DNA of 45,163 nucleotides, from the NCBI GenBank assembly GCA_030431515.1, contig JAUIIX010000022.1, positions 1-45,163 of the forward strand, in the 5' to 3' direction. Source of the DNA: a bacterium. Lineage in GTDB: Bacteria; Bacteroidota; Ignavibacteria; Kapaibacteriales; UBA2268. The position numbers and the translations under genes are program-made. Positions 17,708 to 24,688 of the stretch are shown here, in pieces. How positions within the stretch are numbered: position 1 is the stretch's first letter; each line of letters opens with the position of its first letter. The notes beneath the pieces are model-generated. The model saw nothing but the letters and a program-made list of their open reading frames with translations. It did not search any database and was not told where the DNA came from.

Positions 17708-17733
17708 CAAAAAAAAGCCACTCGAAAGTGGCT
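17708..17733 (-). terminator. Rho-independent terminator of the Omp28-like gene
   Basis: The 7-bp stem AGCCACT/AGTGGCT with a 4-base loop (17716-17733) is followed on the minus strand by a run of eight T residues (A run 17709-17716). It lies about 30 bases after the stop codon of the 17763-19775 gene. Confidence 0.88.
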
Positions 17734-17762
17734 ATTTTGTTTAGATTATTTTTAATTACTAA

Positions 17763-19775
17763 TTACTTAGTAATTACAACTGAAAATGCTTCTTTTTTAT
17801 CGCCAATTGTTGCGATAATAAAATATTTTCCATTGCTTAATACATTAGAATTTAAGCTAATTCTTTCATTTGATTTACTCAATCCATTGTAAAGTGTTTG
17901 CACTACTTCACCATTAGAATTGACTAATACTAAGTTTAAATTATCTTGTGTGTTGTTTGTAAATTCAACAGCAGAGTTTGAACTTACTGGGTTTGGAGAA
18001 ATACTCAAATCAAGTAAACCTTGACTTGTTAAATCATTTCCAAATACTGAAGCTATATTTGCAGTGGCTTTTACATCAATCATCAAGTCTTCTTCTTCAC
18101 CAGCAGTAGTTACATTCAATACAGCATTATATTCTTTGCTTTCAGAAGGACTAAATCTAAATGCAACTGTTGTCTCCATTCCTGCAACTGCCCATGTTGA
18201 TGCAGCAGAAATCAATATAAATGCTTTAGAATCATTACTTCCATCTTCTTTGTCTGAAAAAGCTATATTCGTAATTTGAATATCTTCTTTACCATTATTT
18301 TTAATTTTAAGTGTCGCTGTTTTACCACCTTCAAGTTCGCCTAAATCTAAAGCAGTTCCACCAGTACTTAAAACTAAATTAGCATTTGATTTAACATCTT
18401 TACCTCTACCGTCCAAAGAAACTGTCATTTCTGCGTTATCTTTAGAATCTGATTTTATTACAATATCAGAAAAGTAGAATTGTCCTTCTTCTTTAGGTTC
18501 GAAAGTTACAGGCACAGTTAATTTTTCACCAATTGCAATAGTTATATCAGTTAAAGTTTCAATACCTAATGAATAAGCACCTTTTTCATTATCTATTAAT
18601 TCAATTGAATTAATTAGTAATGCACCTGTACCAGTATTACTAATTTCTAAGTCTAAAGTTTTAGATGTGGATACATCACCAAAGACTAAAGAAGTTGCAG
18701 CAGAAATTTGACCAAAAGGAACAATATTAGAAGCTTTACCTTTTAAATCAATTTTATAATTTGCTTTATTTTTAGCATCAGAAATAACAACTAACTCAGA
18801 ATTATAATCTCCATTTTCTTTAGGGAAAAATTCAATTATCATTTTAGCAGAACCATAAGCAGGAATACTTTTGATTGATGAACCAAATTTTATTTTATAA
18901 GCACCAGCGTCATTATTATTTAAAACAATATCTTCTATTGTTAATTCACTCAAGCCATCATTTAAAATGTTTATTTCCATTTCTTTTTTATCAGCAACAT
19001 CGCCAAAATCTAATTCAGGAAGAGAAGAAGAAATCATAGGATCTAAATCAAATTCACCAGTCTGACCAGCTTGAACAACTTTATTATTTTCACCTTGAAC
19101 AAAAGATTGAACAAATGCTACTACATGAATATTTTCTTTATTCCACTCTGGATGCCAAGGAACAGAAAATTTGAATCCTTGTTTTCCACCAGCAGTAGTA
19201 TTTAATATTTGACCACCAGTTTCAGTTGGTAATCCTTTTCTAACTACCCATGAAAAATCTTTAACTCCATTATTTCCTGCATTTGCATAGTATAAGTCAT
19301 TTTCAACTACATATACAAAAAGTCTATGACTAACTAAACTTATATCTGACTCAACTCCCACCGTAATGTCTAATTTATCAGCAAGACGAGTTTCTATTAC
19401 TTTTAAAGTAACTGGAGACATTCCACCAGTAAATGAAGTAAGTGAACCATACTGAGTATAATCTACTTTCGTACCATCTATCCAAACAGAAGGTGTACTT
19501 AATACAGAAATACCATAAATAGCTAAAGTTCTACTACTTACTTGAGGGTTATGTTTATACATAATATCACCAGGAGGATTTCCTGCGTGAAATGAAATTG
19601 GGATTACATCATTCAAATTTGCTTTAGTTATTGATTTAAAAGTTGGGTCAAAAACACCACAAGTACCACAATAAGCACTAGAATATTCTTCTACTAAGAC
19701 CATTTTTTTAGACTCTGCAAAAAGTCCAGTTGCTGATACAATCGCTATCAGAACTATTAAGTAAATTGATTTCAT
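17763..19775 (-). CDS. Omp28-like (thioredoxin-fold) protein with ASH-type repeats and T9SS sorting domain
   Basis: A 670-residue secreted protein with signal peptide (MKSIYLIVLIAIVSATGLFA). The N-terminal ~230 residues resemble Omp28 proteins: a thioredoxin-like fold with the CxxC motif YCGTC (C36, C39), SFHAGNPPGD and STPSVWIDGTKV. Three choice-of-anchor-D/ASH-type Ig-like domains follow, each opening with an LxFGDV or LDLGEL strand (ELDFGDVADKKEMEI, LVFGDVSTSKTLDLEISN, LDLGELEGGKTATLKIKN). The C-terminal ~80 residues are a T9SS sorting domain (LSISPNPVSSNSAVEF, GKYFIIATI, VVITK). The CxxC suggests a redox or disulfide role at the cell surface, but Omp28 activity is not established. It has its own terminator and a conserved upstream element (19861-19911). 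Confidence 0.87.
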   Translation of the reverse strand: MKSIYLIVLIAIVSATGLFAESKKMVLVEEYSSAYCGTCGVFDPTFKSITKANLNDVIPISFHAGNPPGDIMYKHNPQVSSRTLAIYGISVLSTPSVWIDGTKVDYTQYGSLTSFTGGMSPVTLKVIETRLADKLDITVGVESDISLVSHRLFVYVVENDLYYANAGNNGVKDFSWVVRKGLPTETGGQILNTTAGGKQGFKFSVPWHPEWNKENIHVVAFVQSFVQGENNKVVQAGQTGEFDLDPMISSSLPELDFGDVADKKEMEINILNDGLSELTIEDIVLNNNDAGAYKIKFGSSIKSIPAYGSAKMIIEFFPKENGDYNSELVVISDAKNKANYKIDLKGKASNIVPFGQISAATSLVFGDVSTSKTLDLEISNTGTGALLINSIELIDNEKGAYSLGIETLTDITIAIGEKLTVPVTFEPKEEGQFYFSDIVIKSDSKDNAEMTVSLDGRGKDVKSNANLVLSTGGTALDLGELEGGKTATLKIKNNGKEDIQITNIAFSDKEDGSNDSKAFILISAASTWAVAGMETTVAFRFSPSESKEYNAVLNVTTAGEEEDLMIDVKATANIASVFGNDLTSQGLLDLSISPNPVSSNSAVEFTNNTQDNLNLVLVNSNGEVVQTLYNGLSKSNERISLNSNVLSNGKYFIIATIGDKKEAFSVVITK

Positions 19776-19860
19776 ACTAAAATTTCCATTTAAATTTATA
19801 AAAATTATATTTCATATAAAGTAATAATAAAATAAGTGTAATTTTGTTACATTTATTTTA

Positions 19861-19911
19861 TTTTTTAAAGTAACTAACTAATATATACGTAAGAAATATA
19901 TTTTAATTGTA
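19861..19911 (-). repeat. Shared upstream element, copy 1
   Basis: A ~51-base AT-rich block, on the minus strand starting TACAATTAAAATATATTTC and continuing CGTATATATTAGTTAGTTAC. It lies 86-136 bases before the Omp28-like start codon. Copy 2 (21255-21307) upstream of the next T9SS gene differs by about three substitutions and one or two single-base length changes in homopolymer runs. Both copies have the same orientation relative to the downstream gene. Confidence 0.7.
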
Positions 19912-19921
19912 TATGTACTTT

Positions 19922-19937
19922 CCATATTACAAATATA
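19922..19937 (-). promoter_or_regulatory. Candidate -7 box upstream of shared element copy 1
   Basis: Minus-strand TATATTTGTAATATGG matches TAnnTTTG and continues with TAAT as in the boxes at 11094 and 30232. It would place the shared element in the 5' untranslated region of the Omp28-like gene. No -33 TTG is present at 19-base spacing. Confidence 0.35.
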
Positions 19938-19977
19938 AGGAATTTTTAATATAAATTTATTCAGAATGACAATGTAT

Positions 19978-21225
19978 TCACTCTTTTACAAATTTATAAA
20001 AGTCATCATTTACTTTGATGAAATAGACGCCTCTTAGCAAATTGCTAATGTCTATCTCTTGGCTTGTGTTATGATTCGCTTGGTAGCTTTCAATTTTTGA
20101 TAAACTCAAACTATAAAGCTCTAATTTACTTATCAATTCTTCAGAATTTATTACTATCATATCAGCAGATGGATTTGGATATAATCTAACTTTATTCTCA
20201 ATTCTGACGCTGCTTTTTTCTGCAGTATATTTCAAAAGTCCATCTTCAAAATTGAACCAATATTCGTTATCGTATTTTGCTGATAATCTTAAAAAAGTAA
20301 ACTCATATCTAAAATCAATTTCAGAATTTAACTCTTTAAATAGTTTATCCATATCAAAAATTTTTATAAAGTTATTATTTTCTAATTTATAAATTAATTC
20401 TTTACCTTCATTCCTGTACATAAAGTACAATATACCTTCATTATCAATTTGTGCAGAATAAACATAGGATGAATCTAAATTAATTTTATTTTCAAAATAA
20501 TCCCATTCATTTCCATCATTTTTCCAAAGTTCGCTGCTATTTCTATTATACTCTATAAAGAAAATATCATTATTTTTATTAATAAAAACCTCACCTAACC
20601 CATTTCCATCTGTTTTGTAATTTCCTTCTATCCTATGGTAAACTAAAGTGTCAGGATTTAATTTGGTTTCTATTAATGTCCAATAAGTACTTAATATAAT
20701 TTTATCATCATATCCATTTAAATGATTAAATCTTGTACCATATAGACCAGCACCACCTTGATATCGGACATGGTCTTCTGACCAGACTCCATCTTTATAA
20801 GTATATAAATGGGAACTGTTTGCTACCCACAACACATTATTAGTATCGCAGTGCACTTCTATTAAATCAGTATTCCTCAATTTATCTGGTAATACTATAC
20901 TATCTATTGTATTTTCAATATCATTTATTTTTAACTTATATAAAGTTGGCTTGAATAAGTTTTTGCATGTAAAATAAACATTTCCTAAATTATCTTCAGT
21001 ATAATGAAAAGCGAAACTAGGTAATATGCTATTTGATGTATCTATTATCTTCCATTCATTATTTTGATAATAAGATAAACCAGTTAAGTAAAATCTAAAT
21101 GGAATATTGTTTTTTGATACAAATCTAATAGTTGTACCGAAATTTTCATCACTCTCAAATATTTCCCATTTAGAATAAAGTGACAATGTAGAAATAAAGA
21201 TAAATATTATAAGTATAGATTTCAT
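19978..21225 (-). CDS. T9SS-sorted beta-propeller-like protein
   Basis: A 415-residue secreted protein with signal peptide (MKSILIIFIFISTLSLYS). The body has repeated short blades such as NVLWVANSSHLYTYKDGVW, NDIFFIEYN and GILYFMYRN with aromatic-Asn-Asp features, like the reg_prop or two-component-type propellers but without any signalling domain. The C-terminal ~70 residues are a T9SS type A sorting domain (RLYPNPSADMIVINS, LELYSLSLSKIE, RGVYFIKVN). No catalytic motif is visible. It is the last gene of a minus-strand stretch that follows the sufA terminator, and it shares an upstream element with the Omp28-like gene. Confidence 0.82.
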   Translation of the reverse strand: MKSILIIFIFISTLSLYSKWEIFESDENFGTTIRFVSKNNIPFRFYLTGLSYYQNNEWKIIDTSNSILPSFAFHYTEDNLGNVYFTCKNLFKPTLYKLKINDIENTIDSIVLPDKLRNTDLIEVHCDTNNVLWVANSSHLYTYKDGVWSEDHVRYQGGAGLYGTRFNHLNGYDDKIILSTYWTLIETKLNPDTLVYHRIEGNYKTDGNGLGEVFINKNNDIFFIEYNRNSSELWKNDGNEWDYFENKINLDSSYVYSAQIDNEGILYFMYRNEGKELIYKLENNNFIKIFDMDKLFKELNSEIDFRYEFTFLRLSAKYDNEYWFNFEDGLLKYTAEKSSVRIENKVRLYPNPSADMIVINSEELISKLELYSLSLSKIESYQANHNTSQEIDISNLLRGVYFIKVNDDFYKFVKE

Positions 21226-21254
21226 TTAAAATAGTTTAGAAATAATTTGAAATA

Positions 21255-21307
21255 TTTTTTTAAAAGTAATTAACTAATATATACGAGAGAAATATATTTT
21301 AATTGTA
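21255..21307 (-). repeat. Shared upstream element, copy 2
   Basis: A ~51-base block nearly identical to 19861-19911 (minus strand, TACAATTAAAATATATTTC then CGTATATATTAGTTAATTAC), lying 30-82 bases before the start codon of the 19978-21225 gene. A degenerate TTTTATGTAATTTAG box is found just upstream (21319-21333), overlapping the U tract of the sufA terminator. Confidence 0.7.
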
Positions 21308-21329
21308 ACAAATTGATACTAAATTACAT

Positions 21330-21360
21330 AAAAAAAAGCCCAAGCAATAGCTTGGGCTTT
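21330..21360 (-). terminator. Rho-independent terminator of the suf genes
   Basis: A perfect 11-bp stem AAAGCCCAAGC/GCTTGGGCTTT (21335-21360) with loop AATA, followed on the minus strand by eight T residues. It lies 26 bases after the sufA stop codon and ends the sufS-sufT-reductase-sufA unit. Confidence 0.92.
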
Positions 21361-21386
21361 TATATATCCTGCATAATGGAACTAAA

Positions 21387-21770
21387 TTAAGCTCCACCAC
21401 ATCCACAAGCGTGATCATTATTAGGATTGTTAAATACAAATCCAGCACCTTGAGCACCGTCTGTATAATCTAATGTTACACCTTGAAGGTAGAATAATGA
21501 ATGGTTGTCTATTACCATTTTAATACCATTAGTTTCTAAAATTCTGTCGTTTTCGTTAACTTCAGAATCGAAACCTAACATATAACTCATTCCTGAGCAT
21601 CCACCTGGACGAGTACCTAATCTTAAGTAATACTCTTCTGGAACATCATTTGTCTCTTTAATTTGACCAACAGTTTCAATTGCTTTTCTAGTCATTAAAA
21701 AGTCATCTTGTTTTCCAGCACCAACTATTCCAGTTGGTATTCTTTCTATTATATCTAATTCTGCTATCAT
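21387..21770 (-). CDS. sufA: A-type iron-sulfur carrier protein (SufA/IscA/ErpA family)
   Basis: A 127-residue A-type carrier that takes [2Fe-2S]/[4Fe-4S] clusters from the scaffold to client proteins. The three conserved Cys are C58 in RPGGCSGMSY and C122 and C124 in HACGCGG. The core strands (YYLRLGTRPGG, KMVIDNHSLFYLQG, TLDYTDGAQGAGFVFNNPN) match the family. An N-terminal stretch of ~20 residues before the core (ending VGAGKQDDFL) is a little longer than in short IscA proteins. An AAAGGAGC ribosome-binding site lies before the ATG. It is the last gene of the suf run and is followed by a strong terminator. Which A-type subtype it is (SufA, IscA or ErpA) cannot be settled; the suf neighbours favour SufA. 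Confidence 0.9.
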   Translation of the reverse strand: MIAELDIIERIPTGIVGAGKQDDFLMTRKAIETVGQIKETNDVPEEYYLRLGTRPGGCSGMSYMLGFDSEVNENDRILETNGIKMVIDNHSLFYLQGVTLDYTDGAQGAGFVFNNPNNDHACGCGGA

Positions 21771-21798
21771 TTAAAGCTCCTTTAATTTAAAAATTTTA

Positions 21799-22872
21799 TT
21801 AATAATCATAATCAATTTCAACATCATCAGTTATCGGATGAGCTGTACATGTTAAAATATATCCATCTATCTTGTCTTCTTCCATTAGTGCATCATCAGC
21901 TTCCATTTCCACATTGCCTTTGATTACTTTAGCTTGGCAAGTAGCACAAGCTCCAATCTGACAAGAAAATGGAGGATCTAAAGATTGTCTAATTCCAGCC
22001 ATCAAAATTGTTTCATCTGGCTTAACTAATATTTCATGTTCCTCACCGTAAATATGAACTTTCACTTTACGAGTAACATTTGCATTAGACGAACTATCCG
22101 TACTTTTAGTAGAATTATTCTCTTCTACTGTGAATGATTCTTTGTGAATTTTCTTCTTATCAATTTGCAATTCATCTAAAGCAATCTCAACTTGAGACAT
22201 AAATCCAGATGGACCACATAAGAAATATTCAGAATTTTGAATATCAAAATTATCCCAATCTTTCTGTAAATATTTTCTACATTTTTCTGGGTCAATTCTT
22301 CCCATTTCAGATTCTAAACTGCTATCAGGTGTATTTAAAATATGAACTAATTTAAAGTTACTATACTCTTTCGCTAAAGATTCTAATTCATCTCTAAATA
22401 TTATACTTTGTAAGTCTGTATTTGCATAATATAGCAATACTTTACTTTTATTTTCAGTATGTAATATAGTTTTAACTAATGAAATAATTGGAGTAATACC
22501 ACTTCCACCAGCATAAAACACATAGCTGTTTTCATTGCTTGAATTAATATCAAAAGTAAAGTTACCTAATGGGGGCATTACTTCTAATATAGTTCCTTCT
22601 TTTAATACATTATTAATCCAAGGAGAGACTTTTCCACCTTGCACTTCTTTTACAGTTACACCTAATTCTGCACTATTAATTGGCGAAGTAGAAATCGAAT
22701 ACGCTCTTCTTTCTGCTACACCTTGTTTGTCTAATTTGATAGTTAGGTATTGCCCTGCTTTATAAGCAAAGGCATCTTTAAAGTCTGAAGGCACTTCAAA
22801 ATAAACACTTACTGCATCTTTTGTCCTTCTTAATACTTTACTAACTTTTAAATCGTAAAATTGTTTTGCCAT
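21799..22872 (-). CDS. NAD(P)H-flavin-ferredoxin oxidoreductase (PaaE/FNR-like) fused to a 2Fe-2S domain
   Basis: A 357-residue electron-transfer protein: FAD-binding domain (RRAYSISTSP at ~55-65), NAD(P)-binding domain (YAGGSGITPIISL, LCGPSGFM) and a C-terminal plant-type [2Fe-2S] ferredoxin domain with C304, C309, C312 (CQIGACATC) and C342. It resembles PaaE, subunit E of phenylacetyl-CoA epoxidase, and Hmp-type reductases, but no paaABCD gene is nearby. Its place between sufT and sufA suggests a role in supplying electrons for Fe-S assembly or using that pathway, which is inference. Between it and sufT lies a 54-base gap with a promoter-like box, and sufA follows after 28 bases. Confidence 0.9.
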   Translation of the reverse strand: MAKQFYDLKVSKVLRRTKDAVSVYFEVPSDFKDAFAYKAGQYLTIKLDKQGVAERRAYSISTSPINSAELGVTVKEVQGGKVSPWINNVLKEGTILEVMPPLGNFTFDINSSNENSYVFYAGGSGITPIISLVKTILHTENKSKVLLYYANTDLQSIIFRDELESLAKEYSNFKLVHILNTPDSSLESEMGRIDPEKCRKYLQKDWDNFDIQNSEYFLCGPSGFMSQVEIALDELQIDKKKIHKESFTVEENNSTKSTDSSSNANVTRKVKVHIYGEEHEILVKPDETILMAGIRQSLDPPFSCQIGACATCQAKVIKGNVEMEADDALMEEDKIDGYILTCTAHPITDDVEIDYDY

Positions 22873-22895
22873 TCTTTATAAATTTTTGTTTAAAT

Positions 22896-22910
22896 CAGAT
22901 TACCAAATTA
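22896..22910 (-). promoter_or_regulatory. Candidate promoter box upstream of the reductase gene
   Basis: Minus-strand TAATTTGGTAATCTG, 24-38 bases before the start codon, resembles TATTTTGTAATTTAG at 11094 and 30232. It would allow the reductase and sufA to be transcribed without sufS. No -33 element is seen; confidence is low. Confidence 0.3.
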
Positions 22911-22926
22911 ACTATAATTTATTTAA

Positions 22927-23373
22927 TTATAAAAGTCCAAGCTCAAATTTTGCTTCTTCCGACATCATACTCATATCCCAAGCTGGGTCAAAAGTTAAAA
23001 TTACTTTTGCATCATTAATCTCAGGAACAGCTTTGATTGCATCTTCAACTTCAATCGGAAGCCCACCTGCTACTGGGCAGTTTGGAGTTGTAAGTGTCAT
23101 TAATACAACAGCTTCATTGTTTTTAGTAATACTTACATCATAGATTAAACCAAGTTCATAGATATTTACTGGAATTTCAGGGTCAAAAACAGTCTTGATT
23201 GCATCATAAACTTTAGTTTCCATATCCTTATTTTCAGTATCTTCATAATCCATAAAGTTCTGATTTGCAATTGAACTATTGCTTGGATCAGTGTAATCTG
23301 GTTCTTCAGTTTCAACATTGCTATCTACATCATCGAAGATGTTGTCAATGTCTTTTTCTTCTATTTCATTCAT
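22927..23373 (-). CDS. sufT: SufT/MIP18-family (DUF59) Fe-S cluster assembly factor
   Basis: A 148-residue protein whose C-terminal ~95 residues are a DUF59 domain: VFDPEIPVNIYELGLIYDV at ~62-80, MTLTTPNCPVAG with the conserved C99, and LTFDPAWDMSMMSEEAKFELG. SufT proteins help mature or transfer Fe-S clusters. The first ~48 residues are an acidic, low-complexity extension (rich in Asp, Glu, Asn) not found in short homologues; its purpose is unknown. The start codon is 4 bases after the sufS stop codon, so the two are co-translated. Confidence 0.92.
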   Translation of the reverse strand: MNEIEEKDIDNIFDDVDSNVETEEPDYTDPSNSSIANQNFMDYEDTENKDMETKVYDAIKTVFDPEIPVNIYELGLIYDVSITKNNEAVVLMTLTTPNCPVAGGLPIEVEDAIKAVPEINDAKVILTFDPAWDMSMMSEEAKFELGLL

Positions 23374-23377
23374 AATT

Positions 23378-24544
23378 TTAACCTAATAATTTTTTTATTC
23401 TATTTAAAGCATCAAAAAGTATATCAATTTCTTCTTTTGTGTTGTAAAAAGCAAAACTCGCTCTGCAAGTTCCTGGTATTTCGAAAAAGTCCATCAATGG
23501 CTGCGTACAGTGATGTCCTACCCTCATTGCAATTCCATAAGCATTTGCCATAGTTCCTAAATCTGTTGGATGTATTCCATCAATTAAAAACGATAAAACA
23601 CTCGCCTTGTTCTTAGCAGTACCAATAACTCTAAGTCCTTCAATCTGCGTTAGTTTTTGGTGTGCATAATCCAAAAGTTCGCTTTCAACCTTATCAATTA
23701 CATCTATTCCAATTTTGGAGATATAATCTATAGCCGCGCCAAATCCAATAACTCCAGCAATATTTGGAGTCCCAGCTTCAAATTTATATGGTAAAACATT
23801 AAAAGTCGTTTTTTCAAAAGTAACTTTTGCAATCATTTCGCCGCCAGTTTGATATGGAGGCATTTTTTCAAGCAATTCTTTTTTGCCATAAATTACACCA
23901 ACACCGGTTGGACCATATAGTTTATGAGCAGAAAAAACAAAAAAATCACAATCAAGTTCTTGAACATCAATTTTTTTATGTTGGATAGATTGAGCAGCAT
24001 CAATAATTACGTAAGCACCTTGACTATGTGCTAATTCAATAATTTCTTTAATAGGGTTAATTGTTCCAAGCGAGTTAGAAATATGAACAATCGAAACAAT
24101 TTTAGTTTTTTCGGTAATAATTTCATTGATATTATCTAAAATCAATTCACCATTACTATTAATAGGGATAACTTTAAGTTTAGCTTTTTTATCTTCACAA
24201 ATAATTTGCCAAGGAACGATATTAGCGTGATGTTCCATCGCACTTATAACAATTTCATCACCTTCCTTAATCATATATTTGCCAAGAGAGTAAGATAATA
24301 AATTTAAAGAATCAGTAGTTCCTTTAGTAAATATTATTTCATTTACATCATTAGCATTTATAAAATTTTGGACTTTCTTGCGAGTATTTTCGTATTCTTG
24401 AGTAGCATTCTCGGCTAAAGTGTAAGCAGATCTATGAATATTAGCGTACTGACTTGAGTAGAAATTATTTATTCTTTCAAGCACAGATTTTGGTTTTTGA
24501 GTAGAAGCAGCGTTATCTAAAAACACCAAATCCTTACCATTCAT
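23378..24544 (-). CDS. sufS: Cysteine desulfurase SufS
   Basis: A 388-residue (from the first ATG) class V PLP enzyme that removes sulfur from cysteine as a persulfide for Fe-S assembly. The PLP lysine is K208 in FSAHKLYGPTG; the catalytic Cys is C360 in GTCRASFAFYNT, the SufS-type position; HHANIVPW, GHHCTQPLMDFF and TGGEMI are further signatures. The first ATG at 24544 opens with MNGKDLVFLDNAAST, but the same frame continues upstream as DINKIREDFPILSSK (24545-24589), the usual SufS N-terminus, without any ATG, GTG or TTG before the stop codon at 24632-24634. The real start is therefore uncertain, possibly ATT at 24599-24601. SufE is encoded 21 kb away, and SufBCD is not in this window. Confidence 0.93.
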   Translation of the reverse strand: MNGKDLVFLDNAASTQKPKSVLERINNFYSSQYANIHRSAYTLAENATQEYENTRKKVQNFINANDVNEIIFTKGTTDSLNLLSYSLGKYMIKEGDEIVISAMEHHANIVPWQIICEDKKAKLKVIPINSNGELILDNINEIITEKTKIVSIVHISNSLGTINPIKEIIELAHSQGAYVIIDAAQSIQHKKIDVQELDCDFFVFSAHKLYGPTGVGVIYGKKELLEKMPPYQTGGEMIAKVTFEKTTFNVLPYKFEAGTPNIAGVIGFGAAIDYISKIGIDVIDKVESELLDYAHQKLTQIEGLRVIGTAKNKASVLSFLIDGIHPTDLGTMANAYGIAMRVGHHCTQPLMDFFEIPGTCRASFAFYNTKEEIDILFDALNRIKKLLG

Positions 24545-24688
24545 TTTCGATGAAAGAATAGGGAAATCTTCTCTAATTTTATTTATGTCAAAAGTATAAA
24601 TACAATGTCTTTCTATATAATTTCGTTTAGTTTACCATAGACGAAACACTATAATAATTATTCTAAATAGTAAAAGATAAAATTAAAA

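Larger units (their letters stand above)
17005..17762. other. 758-base intergenic region with repeats and no gene
   Basis: No credible coding frame is present. From left to right it holds the upstream region of the cysteine-rich gene, an inverted repeat around a (TA)10 tract (17203-17278), a cluster of degenerate intergenic repeats (17407-17660), and the terminator of the Omp28-like gene (17708-17733). It looks like a spacer in which dispersed repeats have accumulated and decayed. Confidence 0.7.

Noticed and set aside
17686-17892. Plus-strand 68-residue frame over the 3' end of the Omp28-like gene
   Set aside because: It runs through the terminator and antisense to the T9SS domain; no family resemblance or ribosome-binding site.
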